Shown in pieces: positions 27,431 through 36,524 of a stretch of DNA of 64,000 nt. The number at the start of each line of letters is the position of its first letter. The stretch's first letter is position 1. The position numbers and the translations under genes are program-made. The notes beneath the pieces were generated by a model, which was not told the origin of the DNA, made no database searches, and saw only the letters and a list, made by a program, of their open reading frames with translations. Source of the DNA: Paranoxybacillus vitaminiphilus (GTDB lineage: Bacteria; Bacillota; Bacilli; Bacillales; Anoxybacillaceae); assembly GCF_003259935.1 (NCBI RefSeq), contig NZ_QLMH01000007.1, positions 96,513 through 160,512 on the forward strand, given 5' to 3'.

Positions 27431-27546
27431 CATTTTCTGTTTGGACAAAACATATATCATCAATAGGTGAAAAAGAAACATCATTTAAATAGCTAGTCGT
27501 TATTATCCTTTTATTTCATAAACGAATAAATTTTCGGAGGACTAAA

Positions 27547-28155
27547 ATGATTTATCGTTTTTTATTTTACATCGTTGGTTTGTTTATTATTTCGTTCGGT
27601 GTTGCATTAACGATTAAAGCTGATTTAGGTGCTGGGGCATGGGATGCGTTAAATGTTGGTTTAGCAGAAACAATCGGCTTTACGGTTGGAACGTGGGTTG
27701 TGATTGTCGGCGCTGTATTAATGAGTATTAATGCTATTCTCTTAAGAAGATTTCCAGAAATATTAGCTATTGCTACCATTATTATTATCGGTATGTTTAT
27801 TGACTTTTGGCTGAAATTTATTTTTGACAATTGGGAACCATCTGGTTTGTTGTTGCGGTTTTTGTTATTTTTGCTCGGTTTAATCGTTATTTCTATCGGG
27901 GTATCTATTTATTTGCAGGCAAAATTTCCACTTAATCCGATTGATCAATTTATGATGGTTCTTAAAGAGAAATTGAAAATTACATTAATGACGGCAAAAA
28001 CGATAGGAGAAGTGTTGGCGCTTATTTTAGCGCTGGCATTTAATGGTCCAATAGGGGTAGGTACCATTGTGATTACGCTTCTTATTGGGCCGTTTATTCA
28101 ATTTTTCTTTCCTAAATTTGAGCATCTATTTAAACAAATGAGCAAAAGTCACTAG
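27547..28155 (+). CDS. YczE/YyaS/YitT-type membrane protein
   Basis: 202 residues with five membrane spans. IISFGVALTIKADLGAGAWDALNVGL near the N-terminus is a family hallmark (shown in part: KADLGAGAWDALNVGL). B. subtilis YczE affects surfactin production, but the biochemical function is unknown. GGAGG seven bases before ATG. It seems inserted between chaA and yfkD relative to B. subtilis. Confidence 0.8.
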   Translation: MIYRFLFYIVGLFIISFGVALTIKADLGAGAWDALNVGLAETIGFTVGTWVVIVGAVLMSINAILLRRFPEILAIATIIIIGMFIDFWLKFIFDNWEPSGLLLRFLLFLLGLIVISIGVSIYLQAKFPLNPIDQFMMVLKEKLKITLMTAKTIGEVLALILALAFNGPIGVGTIVITLLIGPFIQFFFPKFEHLFKQMSKSH

Positions 28156-28250
28156 AAATTTTCAAGTGGCTTTTTCATGATTTGATGGATAAACGGTTTA
28201 TCTTTGAAAAAAATAACGGTGTAAGCAGTATTTTGAAAGGAGTGAGCGTG

Positions 28251-29039
28251 ATGAAAAAATGGAGTCTTATCTGTTTTATTAGTTTCTTTTTCTTCCAATC
28301 ATCTGTTATCGCTGCAGAGTCTGCACAAACGTATACAGTTCCAAATTCAGTAATGGATATATCAAAAGATAATACGTACCCGAATCCGACGCAAGATTTG
28401 CCATATTTACAGCCGAGTAAATTTGCCAAGCAATTAATTGATTCAGCCAACGTAGAAATTGAAAATCCTGAATTAATTCGTTTATTAAATGAATCTTCTG
28501 CTGCAACTACACCGTTTGCGATTGGCTACCGCGCCACTATTTACTTAGGACAATGGCCGCTTAATTATCAATCAACAGAAACGGCAATCAATTGGGAGTA
28601 TCAAAAAATGAATACGAATTTTTATGATAATCGCGGCGGAAATGCTCCGCAAAAACTTTTTTATAAGCAAGAGATGCAAAAACATATTCACGGTGGCTTA
28701 ACCGCAAAAATTCCGAATGAAGAAGCCGTCAAAAAGATGATGCTATTAACAGCAATGAAAAAGACAAATTTGCCATTGGCGTTCGATACGGTGATTGGCA
28801 TAGGAACGAAAAAAGACCGAGTCTATAACGTCCCTGCAAAAAAACTTGGCTATTTATATGCTTATGCTCCTGCTGTCAATGAAAAAGGAAAGGTCACATA
28901 CGGGGAAGTATATGTCGTCTTAAAAGGAAACAAAAAACGCATTGTTGTGAAAAATATTACAACCCAAGGAATTGGCGCATGGATTCCGGTACAAGACCGC
29001 GTATCACTTTCCTACATCATCAGCGACTCTCCAAGATAA
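28251..29039 (+). CDS. yfkD: YfkD-family secreted protein
   Basis: 262 residues from ATG 28251 after AAAGGAGTG; the frame upstream lacks similarity. A signal peptide ends near VIAAES. The mature part contains YTVPNSVMDISKDNTYPNPT and IGYRATIYLGQWPLNYQS, typical of YfkD. Function unknown; probably extracytoplasmic. Convergent with yfkAB across a short palindrome. Confidence 0.85.
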   Translation: MKKWSLICFISFFFFQSSVIAAESAQTYTVPNSVMDISKDNTYPNPTQDLPYLQPSKFAKQLIDSANVEIENPELIRLLNESSAATTPFAIGYRATIYLGQWPLNYQSTETAINWEYQKMNTNFYDNRGGNAPQKLFYKQEMQKHIHGGLTAKIPNEEAVKKMMLLTAMKKTNLPLAFDTVIGIGTKKDRVYNVPAKKLGYLYAYAPAVNEKGKVTYGEVYVVLKGNKKRIVVKNITTQGIGAWIPVQDRVSLSYIISDSPR

Positions 29040-29042
29040 AAA

Positions 29043-29093
29043 AGGGGTCTGTCCCCATCGCGTTAACGCGGTGAATCAATGGGGGCAGACCTC
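29043..29093. terminator. GGTCTGTCCCCAT hairpin (second palindrome family)
   Basis: GGTCTGTCCCCAT and ATGGGGGCAGACC form a 13-bp stem; the loop contains CGCGTTAACGCGG, itself palindromic. It lies between convergent yfkD and yfkAB, with T runs on the plus side. A related half-element, GGTCTGACCCCCGTTGCGTT, ends the sensor kinase gene at 52.2 kb. Confidence 0.9.
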
Positions 29094-30218
29094 TTATTTT
29101 GTCATGTTCGCTTTTCTTACGGTAAAGTCGACATGACGATAATAACTGTTTTTGACAAGTACGTTTGGCCCTAGGCATTGAACAGCTGGGCAATGGCAGT
29201 TTAATTGTTTGGCAAGAGATGAATTCATCCATTTTTCATATGCTTCAAGAAGAGTATTATGCTGAATATTGCCAAGGGTTGGTTCATCACCAAAATCTGT
29301 AACGATAATATCGCCTGTAAAGATATTGACATTTAAGCGTGAACGTCCATCTGGATCGTTGCGAACAGTCACATTTTTGCTTGAATACAATCGTTTCAAC
29401 AGCGCTAAATCCTCTTCTTTATCGCTGCATGGATAAAAAGGAAGCGTGCCAAAAAGCATCCATACATTTTCATCGCGGATGTCAAGCAAATGATGAATCG
29501 CTTCACGTAATTCATCAAGGCTTAACGTTTCAAGTGCGCTGGCAAAATCGCTCGGATACATTGGGTGCACTTCGTGACGTTTACAATGCATCTCATCGAC
29601 AATTTGGCGGTGAATCTTCTCTAAATGCGGCAATGTCCGTTTATTCAGCATCGTTTCCGCCGATACGATAACTCCCATTTTCGCAAGCGCTTTAGCATTT
29701 TCAATCATCCGTTCAAAATATTTTTCTCTCTGGGCAATCGTCGGCTTGCGTTCCATCATGGCAAATCCGCCTTCAACGAAATCTTCCACTGTACCCCAGT
29801 TATGCGAAATATGCAGCACATCTAAATAAGGAATAATTTTTTCATAGCGCTCAAGCTCAAGTGTCAAATTCGAATTGATTTGTGTGCGTACGCCCCGCTC
29901 ATGAGCATATTTTAAAAGAGGAACAACATATTCGTTTACCGATTTCAGAGAAAGCATCGGCTCCCCGCCGGTAATGCTTAATGAGCGAAGATGCGGTATT
30001 TCTTCAAGGCGTTGAATGAGCAAATCGAGCGGCAAGGCTTTCGGGTCCTTTGTTTGCAATGTATACCCAACCGCGCAATGCTCACAGCGCATATTGCATA
30101 AAGTAGTGGTTGTAAATTCAACGTTCGTTAATTGCAATTTACCATACTGCTCAATATCTAAATACGCTTCCCACGGATCGTAGTTTGGAGTAATGGGTTG
30201 GAGTGTAACACTGTTCAT
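29094..30218 (-). CDS. yfkAB: Radical SAM protein YfkAB
   Basis: 374 residues from ATG 30218 after AGAGGAG. The radical SAM cluster is CNMRCEHC (about 38-45) and SAM binding is at SITGGEPML. The C-terminal third (about 250-374) is the YfkB-like part, with a Cys-rich end CHCPAVQCLGP that could hold a second Fe-S cluster. Substrate unknown. In B. subtilis the gene was once split as yfkA and yfkB. Confidence 0.85.
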   Translation of the reverse strand: MNSVTLQPITPNYDPWEAYLDIEQYGKLQLTNVEFTTTTLCNMRCEHCAVGYTLQTKDPKALPLDLLIQRLEEIPHLRSLSITGGEPMLSLKSVNEYVVPLLKYAHERGVRTQINSNLTLELERYEKIIPYLDVLHISHNWGTVEDFVEGGFAMMERKPTIAQREKYFERMIENAKALAKMGVIVSAETMLNKRTLPHLEKIHRQIVDEMHCKRHEVHPMYPSDFASALETLSLDELREAIHHLLDIRDENVWMLFGTLPFYPCSDKEEDLALLKRLYSSKNVTVRNDPDGRSRLNVNIFTGDIIVTDFGDEPTLGNIQHNTLLEAYEKWMNSSLAKQLNCHCPAVQCLGPNVLVKNSYYRHVDFTVRKANMTK

Positions 30219-30586
30219 CGTATTCTCCTCTTCTTTCATGAATTGATAAACTAACGTTAATTATGTAAAACAATGTAGAAAGTTGTCAAATTCCTTGCCG
30301 ATAAATGAAGGTGGCAAGAGAGGATACTTTTGGGCAATATCGTATATGAAAAAGACCTACAACTAAAAATATTGAAAAAACAGTCCGAATATGTATGGAT
30401 TTAAACCATTTAAAAAATAAGTAATAGCCGCTATAACAGGCAGTTTTTTTCTTTTTTAGGGAGTTTTTGTTACACCATCCCTTTTCAATTGCTTTTCATA
30501 CTCGGCGAAAAAGGAGTATAATAAACAGAGGCAGTATTCTAAATATTTAGTACATATTTTGAACAAAGGGGAAGGGGCGTTAAACT
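30219..30586. other. Intergenic region upstream of fumarase
   Basis: About 370 bases between divergent yfkAB and the fumarase gene. No gene is visible. A TATAAT box at 30517 may be the -10 element of the fumarase promoter, but I cannot assign a good -35 box. Confidence 0.45.
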
Positions 30587-32134
30587 GTGGAGAAGTTTCA
30601 AGAAAGTATGTACAAGCTGATCGTAGAAACGTCTACAAAATTGCCGAAAGATGTTCGCCGCGCCATCGCCCGTGCAAAGGCGAAAGAGAATGCGGGAACG
30701 CGTGCAGCAATGGCATTAACGACCATCGCCTGCAATATTAAAATGGCAGACGAAAATGTATCACCGATTTGCCAAGACACAGGGCTTCCGACATTTAAAA
30801 TTAAAGTTCCTGTCGGTGTCAATCAAATTAAAATGAAAGAAGCGATTCGAAATGCCATCGCTCAAGCGACAAAAGATGGAAAGCTTCGTCCAAACTCTGT
30901 TGATTCATTAACAGGAGAAAACAGCGGCGACAATCTCGGCGAAGGTGTTCCGGTCATTAAATTTGAACAGTGGGAAAAAGATTATATTGATGTGCGCCTT
31001 ATTTTAAAAGGCGGCGGCTGTGAAAATAAAAACATTCAATACAGTCTTCCTTGTGAGCTGGAAGGATTAGGACGAGCCGGCCGCGATTTAGACGGCATTC
31101 GCAAATGTATTTTACATGCCGTTTATCAAGCGCAAGGACAAGGATGCAGCGCTGGTTTTATCGGCGTTGGCATCGGCGGCGACCGTTCTTCTGGCTATGA
31201 TTTAGCGAAGGAACAGTTATTCCGTTCAGTTGACGATGTCAATCCGAATGAAGAACTTCGCCAATTGGAAGAATATATTATGGAAAATGCGAACAAACTT
31301 GGCATCGGTACGATGGGCTTTGGCGGTGAAACAACGCTTCTTGGCTGTAAAATCGGTGTGATGCACCGCATCCCGGCAAGCTTCTTCGTTTCCGTCGCTT
31401 ATAACTGTTGGGCGTTTCGCCGTTTAGGTGTGAAAGTCGACCCGGCAACAGGCGATATTATTGAATGGCTATATCAAGAAGGCGAAGACGTTGATTTTGC
31501 GAAAGAGTTAGAAAAGGCAGAAGAAAAGGCTTCTGTAAACATCGGAGAAACTCGTGAGTTCGTTCTAGAAGCACCGATTACCGAAGAACAAATTCGTCAG
31601 CTGAAAGTCGGTGACGTTGTCCGCATTAACGGCATGATTTATACAGGCCGCGACGCGATTCATAAACATTTAATGGATCATGATTCTCCGGTTGATTTAA
31701 ATGGACAAATTATTTACCATTGCGGACCGGTAATGTTGAAAGATGAAAACGGCAAATGGCATGTAAAAGCGGCAGGACCGACAACAAGCATTCGCGAGGA
31801 GCCTTATCAAGGAGAAATTATGAAAAAATTTGGTATCCGTGCTGTCATCGGTAAAGGCGGTATGGGGGCAAAAACCCTCGCGGCGTTGAAAGAGCACGGC
31901 GGCGTTTACTTAAATGCGATCGGCGGAGCAGCGCAATATTATGCTGACTGTATTAAATCCGTTGAAGGCGTCGACTTCTTAGAGTTCGGTATTCCAGAAG
32001 CGATGTGGCATTTAAGAGTGGAAAACTTTACAGCCGTTGTCACAATGGACTCACACGGGAACAGCTTACATGAAGATGTGGAAAAATCATCATTGGAAAA
32101 ATTAGCGCAATTTAAAGAACCGGTATTTAAGTAA
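30587..32134 (+). CDS. fumA: Class I (Fe-S) fumarate hydratase
   Basis: 515 residues: alpha-domain (about 1-290) fused to beta-domain (about 325-515). Cluster cysteines are in ICQDTGLPTF, GGGCENKN and a region with GQGCSAGF; substrate motifs include GKGGMGAKTLAAL. It interconverts fumarate and malate in the TCA cycle and is oxygen-sensitive. GTG start after AAGGGGAAGGGG. Tartrate dehydratase is related, but the fused form and length fit FumA. Confidence 0.9.
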   Translation: MEKFQESMYKLIVETSTKLPKDVRRAIARAKAKENAGTRAAMALTTIACNIKMADENVSPICQDTGLPTFKIKVPVGVNQIKMKEAIRNAIAQATKDGKLRPNSVDSLTGENSGDNLGEGVPVIKFEQWEKDYIDVRLILKGGGCENKNIQYSLPCELEGLGRAGRDLDGIRKCILHAVYQAQGQGCSAGFIGVGIGGDRSSGYDLAKEQLFRSVDDVNPNEELRQLEEYIMENANKLGIGTMGFGGETTLLGCKIGVMHRIPASFFVSVAYNCWAFRRLGVKVDPATGDIIEWLYQEGEDVDFAKELEKAEEKASVNIGETREFVLEAPITEEQIRQLKVGDVVRINGMIYTGRDAIHKHLMDHDSPVDLNGQIIYHCGPVMLKDENGKWHVKAAGPTTSIREEPYQGEIMKKFGIRAVIGKGGMGAKTLAALKEHGGVYLNAIGGAAQYYADCIKSVEGVDFLEFGIPEAMWHLRVENFTAVVTMDSHGNSLHEDVEKSSLEKLAQFKEPVFK

Positions 32135-32146
32135 AAATATATCTTT

Positions 32147-32180
32147 AAACCGCTGGCATTGAATGCCGGCGGTTTTTTAT
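32147..32180 (+). terminator. Terminator after fumarase
   Basis: ACCGCTGGCATT, a two-base loop, ATGCCGGCGGT, then six T. Confidence 0.95.
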
Positions 32181-32259
32181 GTAAAAAAATGGAGCGGTTA
32201 AGATTGGTCACGTGGAAAAACCTATTTTTAGAAATATCTTTAAGGAGGAGAAGAAAATA

Positions 32260-33066
32260 ATGAAGAAAATTGCAGCTATGCTTTTTCTACTGCTCGTTTT
32301 TGGATCTACAATTATTCCTTACCAAGCCTCTGCTATTTCTAACAAAGCGATTCATTGGGGATTTAAGAGAAGCGAGAATCACAAGCCTCCGTCTGCTGGG
32401 AAAGAACTGGATGATTTGCTTGCGAAGTATGATGCTTTTTACTTAGGTAATACAAGTAAAAAAGAAATTTATTTAACGTTTGATAACGGCTATGAAAATG
32501 GTTATACTGCGAAAATACTTGATGTTCTAAAAGAAAAAAACGTGCCGGCCACGTTTTTTGTAACAGGACATTACCTAAAATCTGCCCCGGATTTGGTCAA
32601 ACGGATGGTGAAAGAAGGCCATATTGTCGGAAATCATTCTTGGCATCATCCGGACTTAACGCAAGTAAGCGATGAAAAACTGCGGGAAGAATTGGAATCC
32701 GTGCGCAAAAAAACGGCAGAGCTGACGGGGCAAAAAACAATGAATTATCTGCGCCCGCCGCGTGGCATTTTTAGCGAACGCACGATTGCTGCCGCAAGAG
32801 AGCTGGGATATTATCATGTTTTTTGGTCGCTTGCCTTTGTCGATTGGCACACCGATCAACAAAAAGGCTGGCAATACGCGTATAATAATATTATGAAGCA
32901 AATTCACCCGGGAGCGATTCTTTTGCTTCATACCGTTTCGAAAGATAACGCTGAAGCTTTAGCCAAAGTGATTGACGATTTGCGAAAACAAGGTTATACA
33001 TTTAAGAGTCTTGATGATTTGATGTTAGAAAAAACGATGCCTCACCCGTGGCTGCTTACCCTTTGA
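32260..33066 (+). CDS. pdaA: Delta-lactam-biosynthetic de-N-acetylase PdaA
   Basis: 268 residues from ATG 32260 nine bases after AAGGAGGAG. Signal peptide to QASA (about 25). NodB deacetylase domain: YLTFDNGYENGYT (the Asn in place of the second Asp is normal for PdaA), GNHSWHHPDLT zinc His pair, LRPPRGIFS, and WSLAFVDWHTD. It deacetylates N-acetylmuramic acid on the way to muramic-delta-lactam in the spore cortex, needed for germination. This marks the organism as a spore former. Confidence 0.95.
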   Translation: MKKIAAMLFLLLVFGSTIIPYQASAISNKAIHWGFKRSENHKPPSAGKELDDLLAKYDAFYLGNTSKKEIYLTFDNGYENGYTAKILDVLKEKNVPATFFVTGHYLKSAPDLVKRMVKEGHIVGNHSWHHPDLTQVSDEKLREELESVRKKTAELTGQKTMNYLRPPRGIFSERTIAAARELGYYHVFWSLAFVDWHTDQQKGWQYAYNNIMKQIHPGAILLLHTVSKDNAEALAKVIDDLRKQGYTFKSLDDLMLEKTMPHPWLLTL

Positions 33067-33090
33067 GCATGTTGTTCAAAGGGTTTTTTA
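33058..33090 (+). terminator. Terminator after pdaA
   Basis: ACCCTTTGA, loop GCATGTTG, TTCAAAGGGT followed by six T. It overlaps the pdaA stop. Confidence 0.9.
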
Positions 33091-33165
33091 GACGATTGAA
33101 GCGGACTTGCGCACACGGGTGTTGATTAATCAATAAAATCCAGATAAAGCAGGTTTATTTAAGTA

Positions 33166-33304
33166 GCTTTTCTGCCGAAGTCAGCTAAGCGTTTCGCTTA
33201 GCTGACTGGGCATGCGCCCGCATGCCTAACCCGAACGGAGAACGCTTTGCGGACAAATGGATTTGTCTGCCGGCGTTCTCGTTCGGGTATCACGGCAGAA
33301 AAGC
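33166..33304. repeat. 139-bp nested inverted repeat with cloverleaf shape
   Basis: A perfect 12-bp outer stem (GCTTTTCTGCCG at 33166, CGGCAGAAAAGC ending 33304) closes three hairpins: a perfect 13-bp stem with TTT loop (33179-33207), a perfect 8-bp stem (33209-33226), and a long stem of 16 pairs with one bulge plus an inner 10-pair stem (33229-33288 region). It contains no reading frame. It is unlike any terminator and may be a transposable-element relic or a structured RNA. Confidence 0.85.
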
Positions 33305-33406
33305 GTGAATCACTGAGAAAATAGTTATAAATAATCGACATCAACACACCTGAACTTGCTCAAGTTTCTGTTATGATATAATGAAAAGAAAAAGGAATGA
33401 ACGTCG

Positions 33407-34273
33407 ATGTGGCAGGAACGAGTTGAAGTGCAGGCTCCTTATGATTTTTCCCGCGTTTTGGAGCATTTGGCGCGTGATCCGCTGTCCAATATCCATTTAA
33501 ATAAGCAAGAAATTATTGTCCCGCTTTATATTCACGAGATCCCTGTAGCTGTTTCCGTACAAAGCATCGGGACAAAAGAAAGGCCGCATTTTCTTGTGAC
33601 CGCTAAATATCAAGAGTTAAAAGAAGAAATACTTGAGCGCATTTCTTATCTTTTTCAATGGAAAACGCCATTGGCAGCGATACATAACCACTTTTTAAAC
33701 ACAGAGTTAAAAGAAATTTTTATTCAGCATGAAGGCACGCCGCTTATTTTAGATTTTGACCTTTATTTTTGTTTAATGAAATGTCTCATTCACCAGCAAT
33801 TAAATATGAAATTCGCTTATCGTCTTACCGAACGGTTTGTAAAAACGTTCGGAAAAGAAATCGATGGAGTATGGTTTTATCCGCGTCCGGAAGATATCGC
33901 GGCATTAAGTTATGAAGATTTACGGTCATTACAGTTTAGCGGGCGCAAAGCGGAATATATCATTGATACATCAAAGCTCATTGCAGAGGGAAAGCTGAAT
34001 TTAGAGAAGTTGAGAGAAGCATCGGATGAAGAAGTGATGAAAGCGTTGCTTCCAATTCGCGGCATCGGGCCATGGACAGTCCAAAATTTCCTTTTATTCG
34101 GCCTTGGACGTCCGAATCTTTTTCCAAAAGCGGATATTGGGATTCAAAATGCGATTAAGCAGCTTCTTCATCTCGAGCAAAAACCTTCCTATGAACAAAT
34201 GGAAGAGTTAAGTAAAAAGTGGGAGCCGTATTTAAGCTATGCTTCCTTATATTTATGGAGAAGTATTGAATAG
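33407..34273 (+). CDS. yfjP: DNA-3-methyladenine glycosylase (HhH-GPD), YfjP type
   Basis: 288 residues. The N-terminal 110 residues form the AlkA-like N domain. The HhH-GPD domain follows with [20 protein letters not shown] and the helix-hairpin-helix [20 protein letters not shown], then the catalytic Asp in [11 protein letters not shown]. It removes alkylated bases. Tightly followed by the methyltransferase gene, as in B. subtilis yfjP-yfjO. Confidence 0.9.
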   Translation: MWQERVEVQAPYDFSRVLEHLARDPLSNIHLNKQEIIVPLYIHEIPVAVSVQSIGTKERPHFLVTAKYQELKEEILERISYLFQWKTPLAAIHNHFLNTELKEIFIQHEGTPLILDFDLYFCLMKCLIHQQLNMKFAYRLTERFVKTFGKEIDGVWFYPRPEDIAALSYEDLRSLQFSGRKAEYIIDTSKLIAEGKLNLEKLREASDEEVMKALLPIRGIGPWTVQNFLLFGLGRPNLFPKADIGIQNAIKQLLHLEQKPSYEQMEELSKKWEPYLSYASLYLWRSIE

Positions 34274-34284
34274 GAGTTAAGAAA

Positions 34285-35664
34285 ATGGAAAAAGCAGCAA
34301 TCAAAATCAAAAAGGGACAACAGTTTCCGCTTACCATTAAGCGTCTTGGCATCAATGGAGAAGGAGTAGGATATTTCAAAAAACAGGTCGTTTTTGTACC
34401 AGGGGCGCTTCCAGGCGAGGAAGTGGTCGTTGAGGCGACAAAAATTGAACCGAGATACGCAGAAGCGAAAATCAAAACGATTCGTAAAAAATCTCCTTAC
34501 CGCGTTCAACCACTTTGTCCTGTTTACGAGCAATGCGGCGGCTGTCAGCTTCAGCATCTAGATTATGAAGCACAATTGAACGAAAAGCGCGACATTGTGA
34601 TCCAGGCATTTGAACGTCATTGCCGCATTCCAATTAGAGAGTTGCATATAAAACCGACCATCGGTATGGACAACCCTTGGAATTACCGTAATAAAAGCCA
34701 GTTTCAAGTCGGAAAGCAAAAAGGAAAAGTCATTGCGGGGCTGTATGGGCTTAATTCTCATCAACTAATCGATATTTCTGAATGTTCTATTCAGCATCAA
34801 GCTACAAATAAAGTAACGAAAATCGTCAAAATGATTTTGCAAGACTTGCAAATTCCGATTTATGATGAGCGAAAACGGACGGGACTTGTAAGAACCATTG
34901 TTGCAAGGGTAGGTTTTCACACGGGAGATGTCCAGCTTGTATTAATTATGGCTGAGAAAGAAATTCCCCGTAAAGAACTGCTAATCGCTGAAATTAAGCG
35001 CCGTCTTCCTGAAGTAAAGTCGATTGTCCAAAATGTAAACGGACGGAAAACATCTCTTATTTTCGGTGAAGAAACATTTTTGCTTGAAGGAGAAGAGTAT
35101 ATTCAAGAAGTATTGGGAGACCTTTCTTTTGAATTGTCAGCCCGGGCGTTTTTCCAGCTGAACCCTGTACAAACGGTAAAATTGTATGACGAAGTGAAAA
35201 AAGCCGCAGCATTAACGGGCAGTGAAAAAGTAGTGGACGCTTATTGCGGTGTAGGAACGATTGGACTTTGGCTGGCAAAAGAAGCCGGGGAAGTCCGCGG
35301 GATGGATATCATTCCAGAAGCGATTGAAGATGCAAAGAAAAACGCGGTGAAACATGGCTTTACAAATACGTGGTATGAAGTGGGCAAAGCGGAAGTATTG
35401 CTTCCGAAATGGGTAAAAGAAGGATGGAAACCGGATATCGTCATTGTCGACCCGCCGCGCACAGGCTGCGACGAACAACTGCTAAAAACGATTCTTAAAG
35501 TAAAACCGAAAAAAATGGTGTATGTCTCTTGCAATCCATCCAGCCTGGCAAGAGACATCGACGCACTGTCGAAATTTTATAAAGTTGATTACATTCAGCC
35601 TGTGGACATGTTTCCGCATACCGCTCATGTGGAGTGTGTGGCGAAACTAACCTTGAAATTGTAA
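34285..35664 (+). CDS. TrmA-family 23S rRNA (uracil-C5)-methyltransferase
   Basis: 459 residues. TRAM domain (about 8-66), four Fe-S cysteines ([15 protein letters not shown] and a later Cys), then a SAM fold with [27 protein letters not shown] and the catalytic [13 protein letters not shown]. subtilis has two such paralogues, RlmCD (YefA) and YfjO; synteny with yfjP indicates the YfjO type. The modified uridine cannot be told from sequence. Confidence 0.9.
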   Translation: MEKAAIKIKKGQQFPLTIKRLGINGEGVGYFKKQVVFVPGALPGEEVVVEATKIEPRYAEAKIKTIRKKSPYRVQPLCPVYEQCGGCQLQHLDYEAQLNEKRDIVIQAFERHCRIPIRELHIKPTIGMDNPWNYRNKSQFQVGKQKGKVIAGLYGLNSHQLIDISECSIQHQATNKVTKIVKMILQDLQIPIYDERKRTGLVRTIVARVGFHTGDVQLVLIMAEKEIPRKELLIAEIKRRLPEVKSIVQNVNGRKTSLIFGEETFLLEGEEYIQEVLGDLSFELSARAFFQLNPVQTVKLYDEVKKAAALTGSEKVVDAYCGVGTIGLWLAKEAGEVRGMDIIPEAIEDAKKNAVKHGFTNTWYEVGKAEVLLPKWVKEGWKPDIVIVDPPRTGCDEQLLKTILKVKPKKMVYVSCNPSSLARDIDALSKFYKVDYIQPVDMFPHTAHVECVAKLTLKL

Positions 35665-35730
35665 AGCCAAAATAAACTCTTGCCATTCACAATAAACCCC
35701 TGCAAAAATCAAAACAAAGTTGTGCAAAAG

Positions 35731-35800
35731 GGCAGGGAAAAGGAGAGAGGAAAAGTGGAAAAGAGAAAAATCCTTATTCCTTAAGCCTTTTCCCTGTCTT
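35731..35800 (+). terminator. Possible long-loop terminator after the rRNA methyltransferase
   Basis: GGCAGGGAAAAGG pairs with CCTTTTCCCTGTC across a 42-base purine-rich loop, followed by TTTCTAT. The weak T run makes the assignment tentative. Confidence 0.5.
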
Positions 35801-36000
35801 TCTATCACGACTTTATTTTCAAACATAATAAAGTTCTGCCAGAAAAAATCGAATCAAAAATCGAGAAAATGAGCGATTCGTGAACGACTTTGTTTTAAAT
35901 AGAAATAAATGTAATTTTAGAAATGCAGGTTGAAGTGAGGGGGAGAGCAGGAGTTTATTTTGACGGGATAAAAAGATAATAAAGAGATGTAGCAGTAAGT

Positions 36001-36040
36001 AATAGTCCTTATCGAAGAACCGATAAGGACTATTTTTTAT
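36001..36040 (+). terminator. Strong hairpin terminator upstream of the TOMM locus
   Basis: AATAGTCCTTATCG and CGATAAGGACTATT form a perfect 14-bp stem with a six-base loop, then TTTTTAT. No gene directly precedes it. It abuts the IS200/IS605-like end at 36049. Confidence 0.85.
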
Positions 36041-36048
36041 AGAGATTT

Positions 36049-36110
36049 ATGAACCTCTCCCACCTACACTTCGCTTAGAGGTGAGAGACTTCTCGGAGAC
36101 ATGTTAAATT
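36049..36110 (-). mobile_element. Orphan IS200/IS605-like right end (remnant)
   Basis: On the minus strand: GAGAAGTCTCTCACCTCTAA, then GCGAAGTGTAGGTGGGAGAGGTTCAT in the same order as the plus-strand element at 59.26-59.31 kb (blocks AGAAGTCTC, CCTCTAA, GTAGGTGGGAGAGGTTCAT). The hairpin followed by GGTTCAT resembles the right end and omega-RNA tail of tnpB elements in thermophilic bacilli. No transposase frame is near, so it is a solo end or decayed copy. The sequence just past it runs into the terminator at 36001. Confidence 0.6.
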
Positions 36111-36384
36111 TGGAAATCTAGGTCATTTTACTAAGTTGAAAAAGACAACCAAGTAAGGAATGAATTTGAAAAGCGGAAGATGACTTATGCAAAACTTCAT
36201 CATTAGAAGATGATCTGTTCTCCCCCAATCGATATAGCAAGCAAGTCTATGCACAGATGACGGTCAATCCTTAGAACGATACAGACACAGCTTTGTTAAT
36301 AATGTGATCCTCCTATTTCTGTTTTAAACGGTTTTACGAAGTCTCAATAAAAATAGGCACTTCAATCGGTGACAATAACCTAAC

Positions 36385-36507
36385 ATGGTTCATAGTTTGT
36401 TGAGGAGAGTACTCAAAATAGTTGGCGGATTTATCTGCGGTTTGCTACTTTCGTTCTACTCTCTTTCCCGTTTCTGGTTTCGTCGCTGGAAACAACCAAA
36501 TTCATAA
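36385..36507 (+). CDS. Possible 40-residue basic, one-span peptide upstream of the TOMM precursor
   Basis: ATG 36385 to TAA 36507. The product has a central hydrophobic stretch (IVGGFICGLLLSF) flanked by basic residues (LLRRVLK; FWFRRWK). Eighteen bases separate its stop from the precursor ATG. No good ribosome site precedes ATG 36385, and TTG 36397 or 36400 are alternatives. It could be chance, a remnant, or a small membrane peptide (immunity or export aid). I know no family for it. Confidence 0.3.
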   Translation: MVHSLLRRVLKIVGGFICGLLLSFYSLSRFWFRRWKQPNS

Positions 36508-36524
36508 CGATAGGATGGTGCAAA

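Noticed and set aside
33166..33304. Cloverleaf as a tRNA or known riboswitch
   Set aside because: Stems are far too long and loops too short for tRNA; no anticodon or T-loop sequence and no riboswitch core motif that I recognise.
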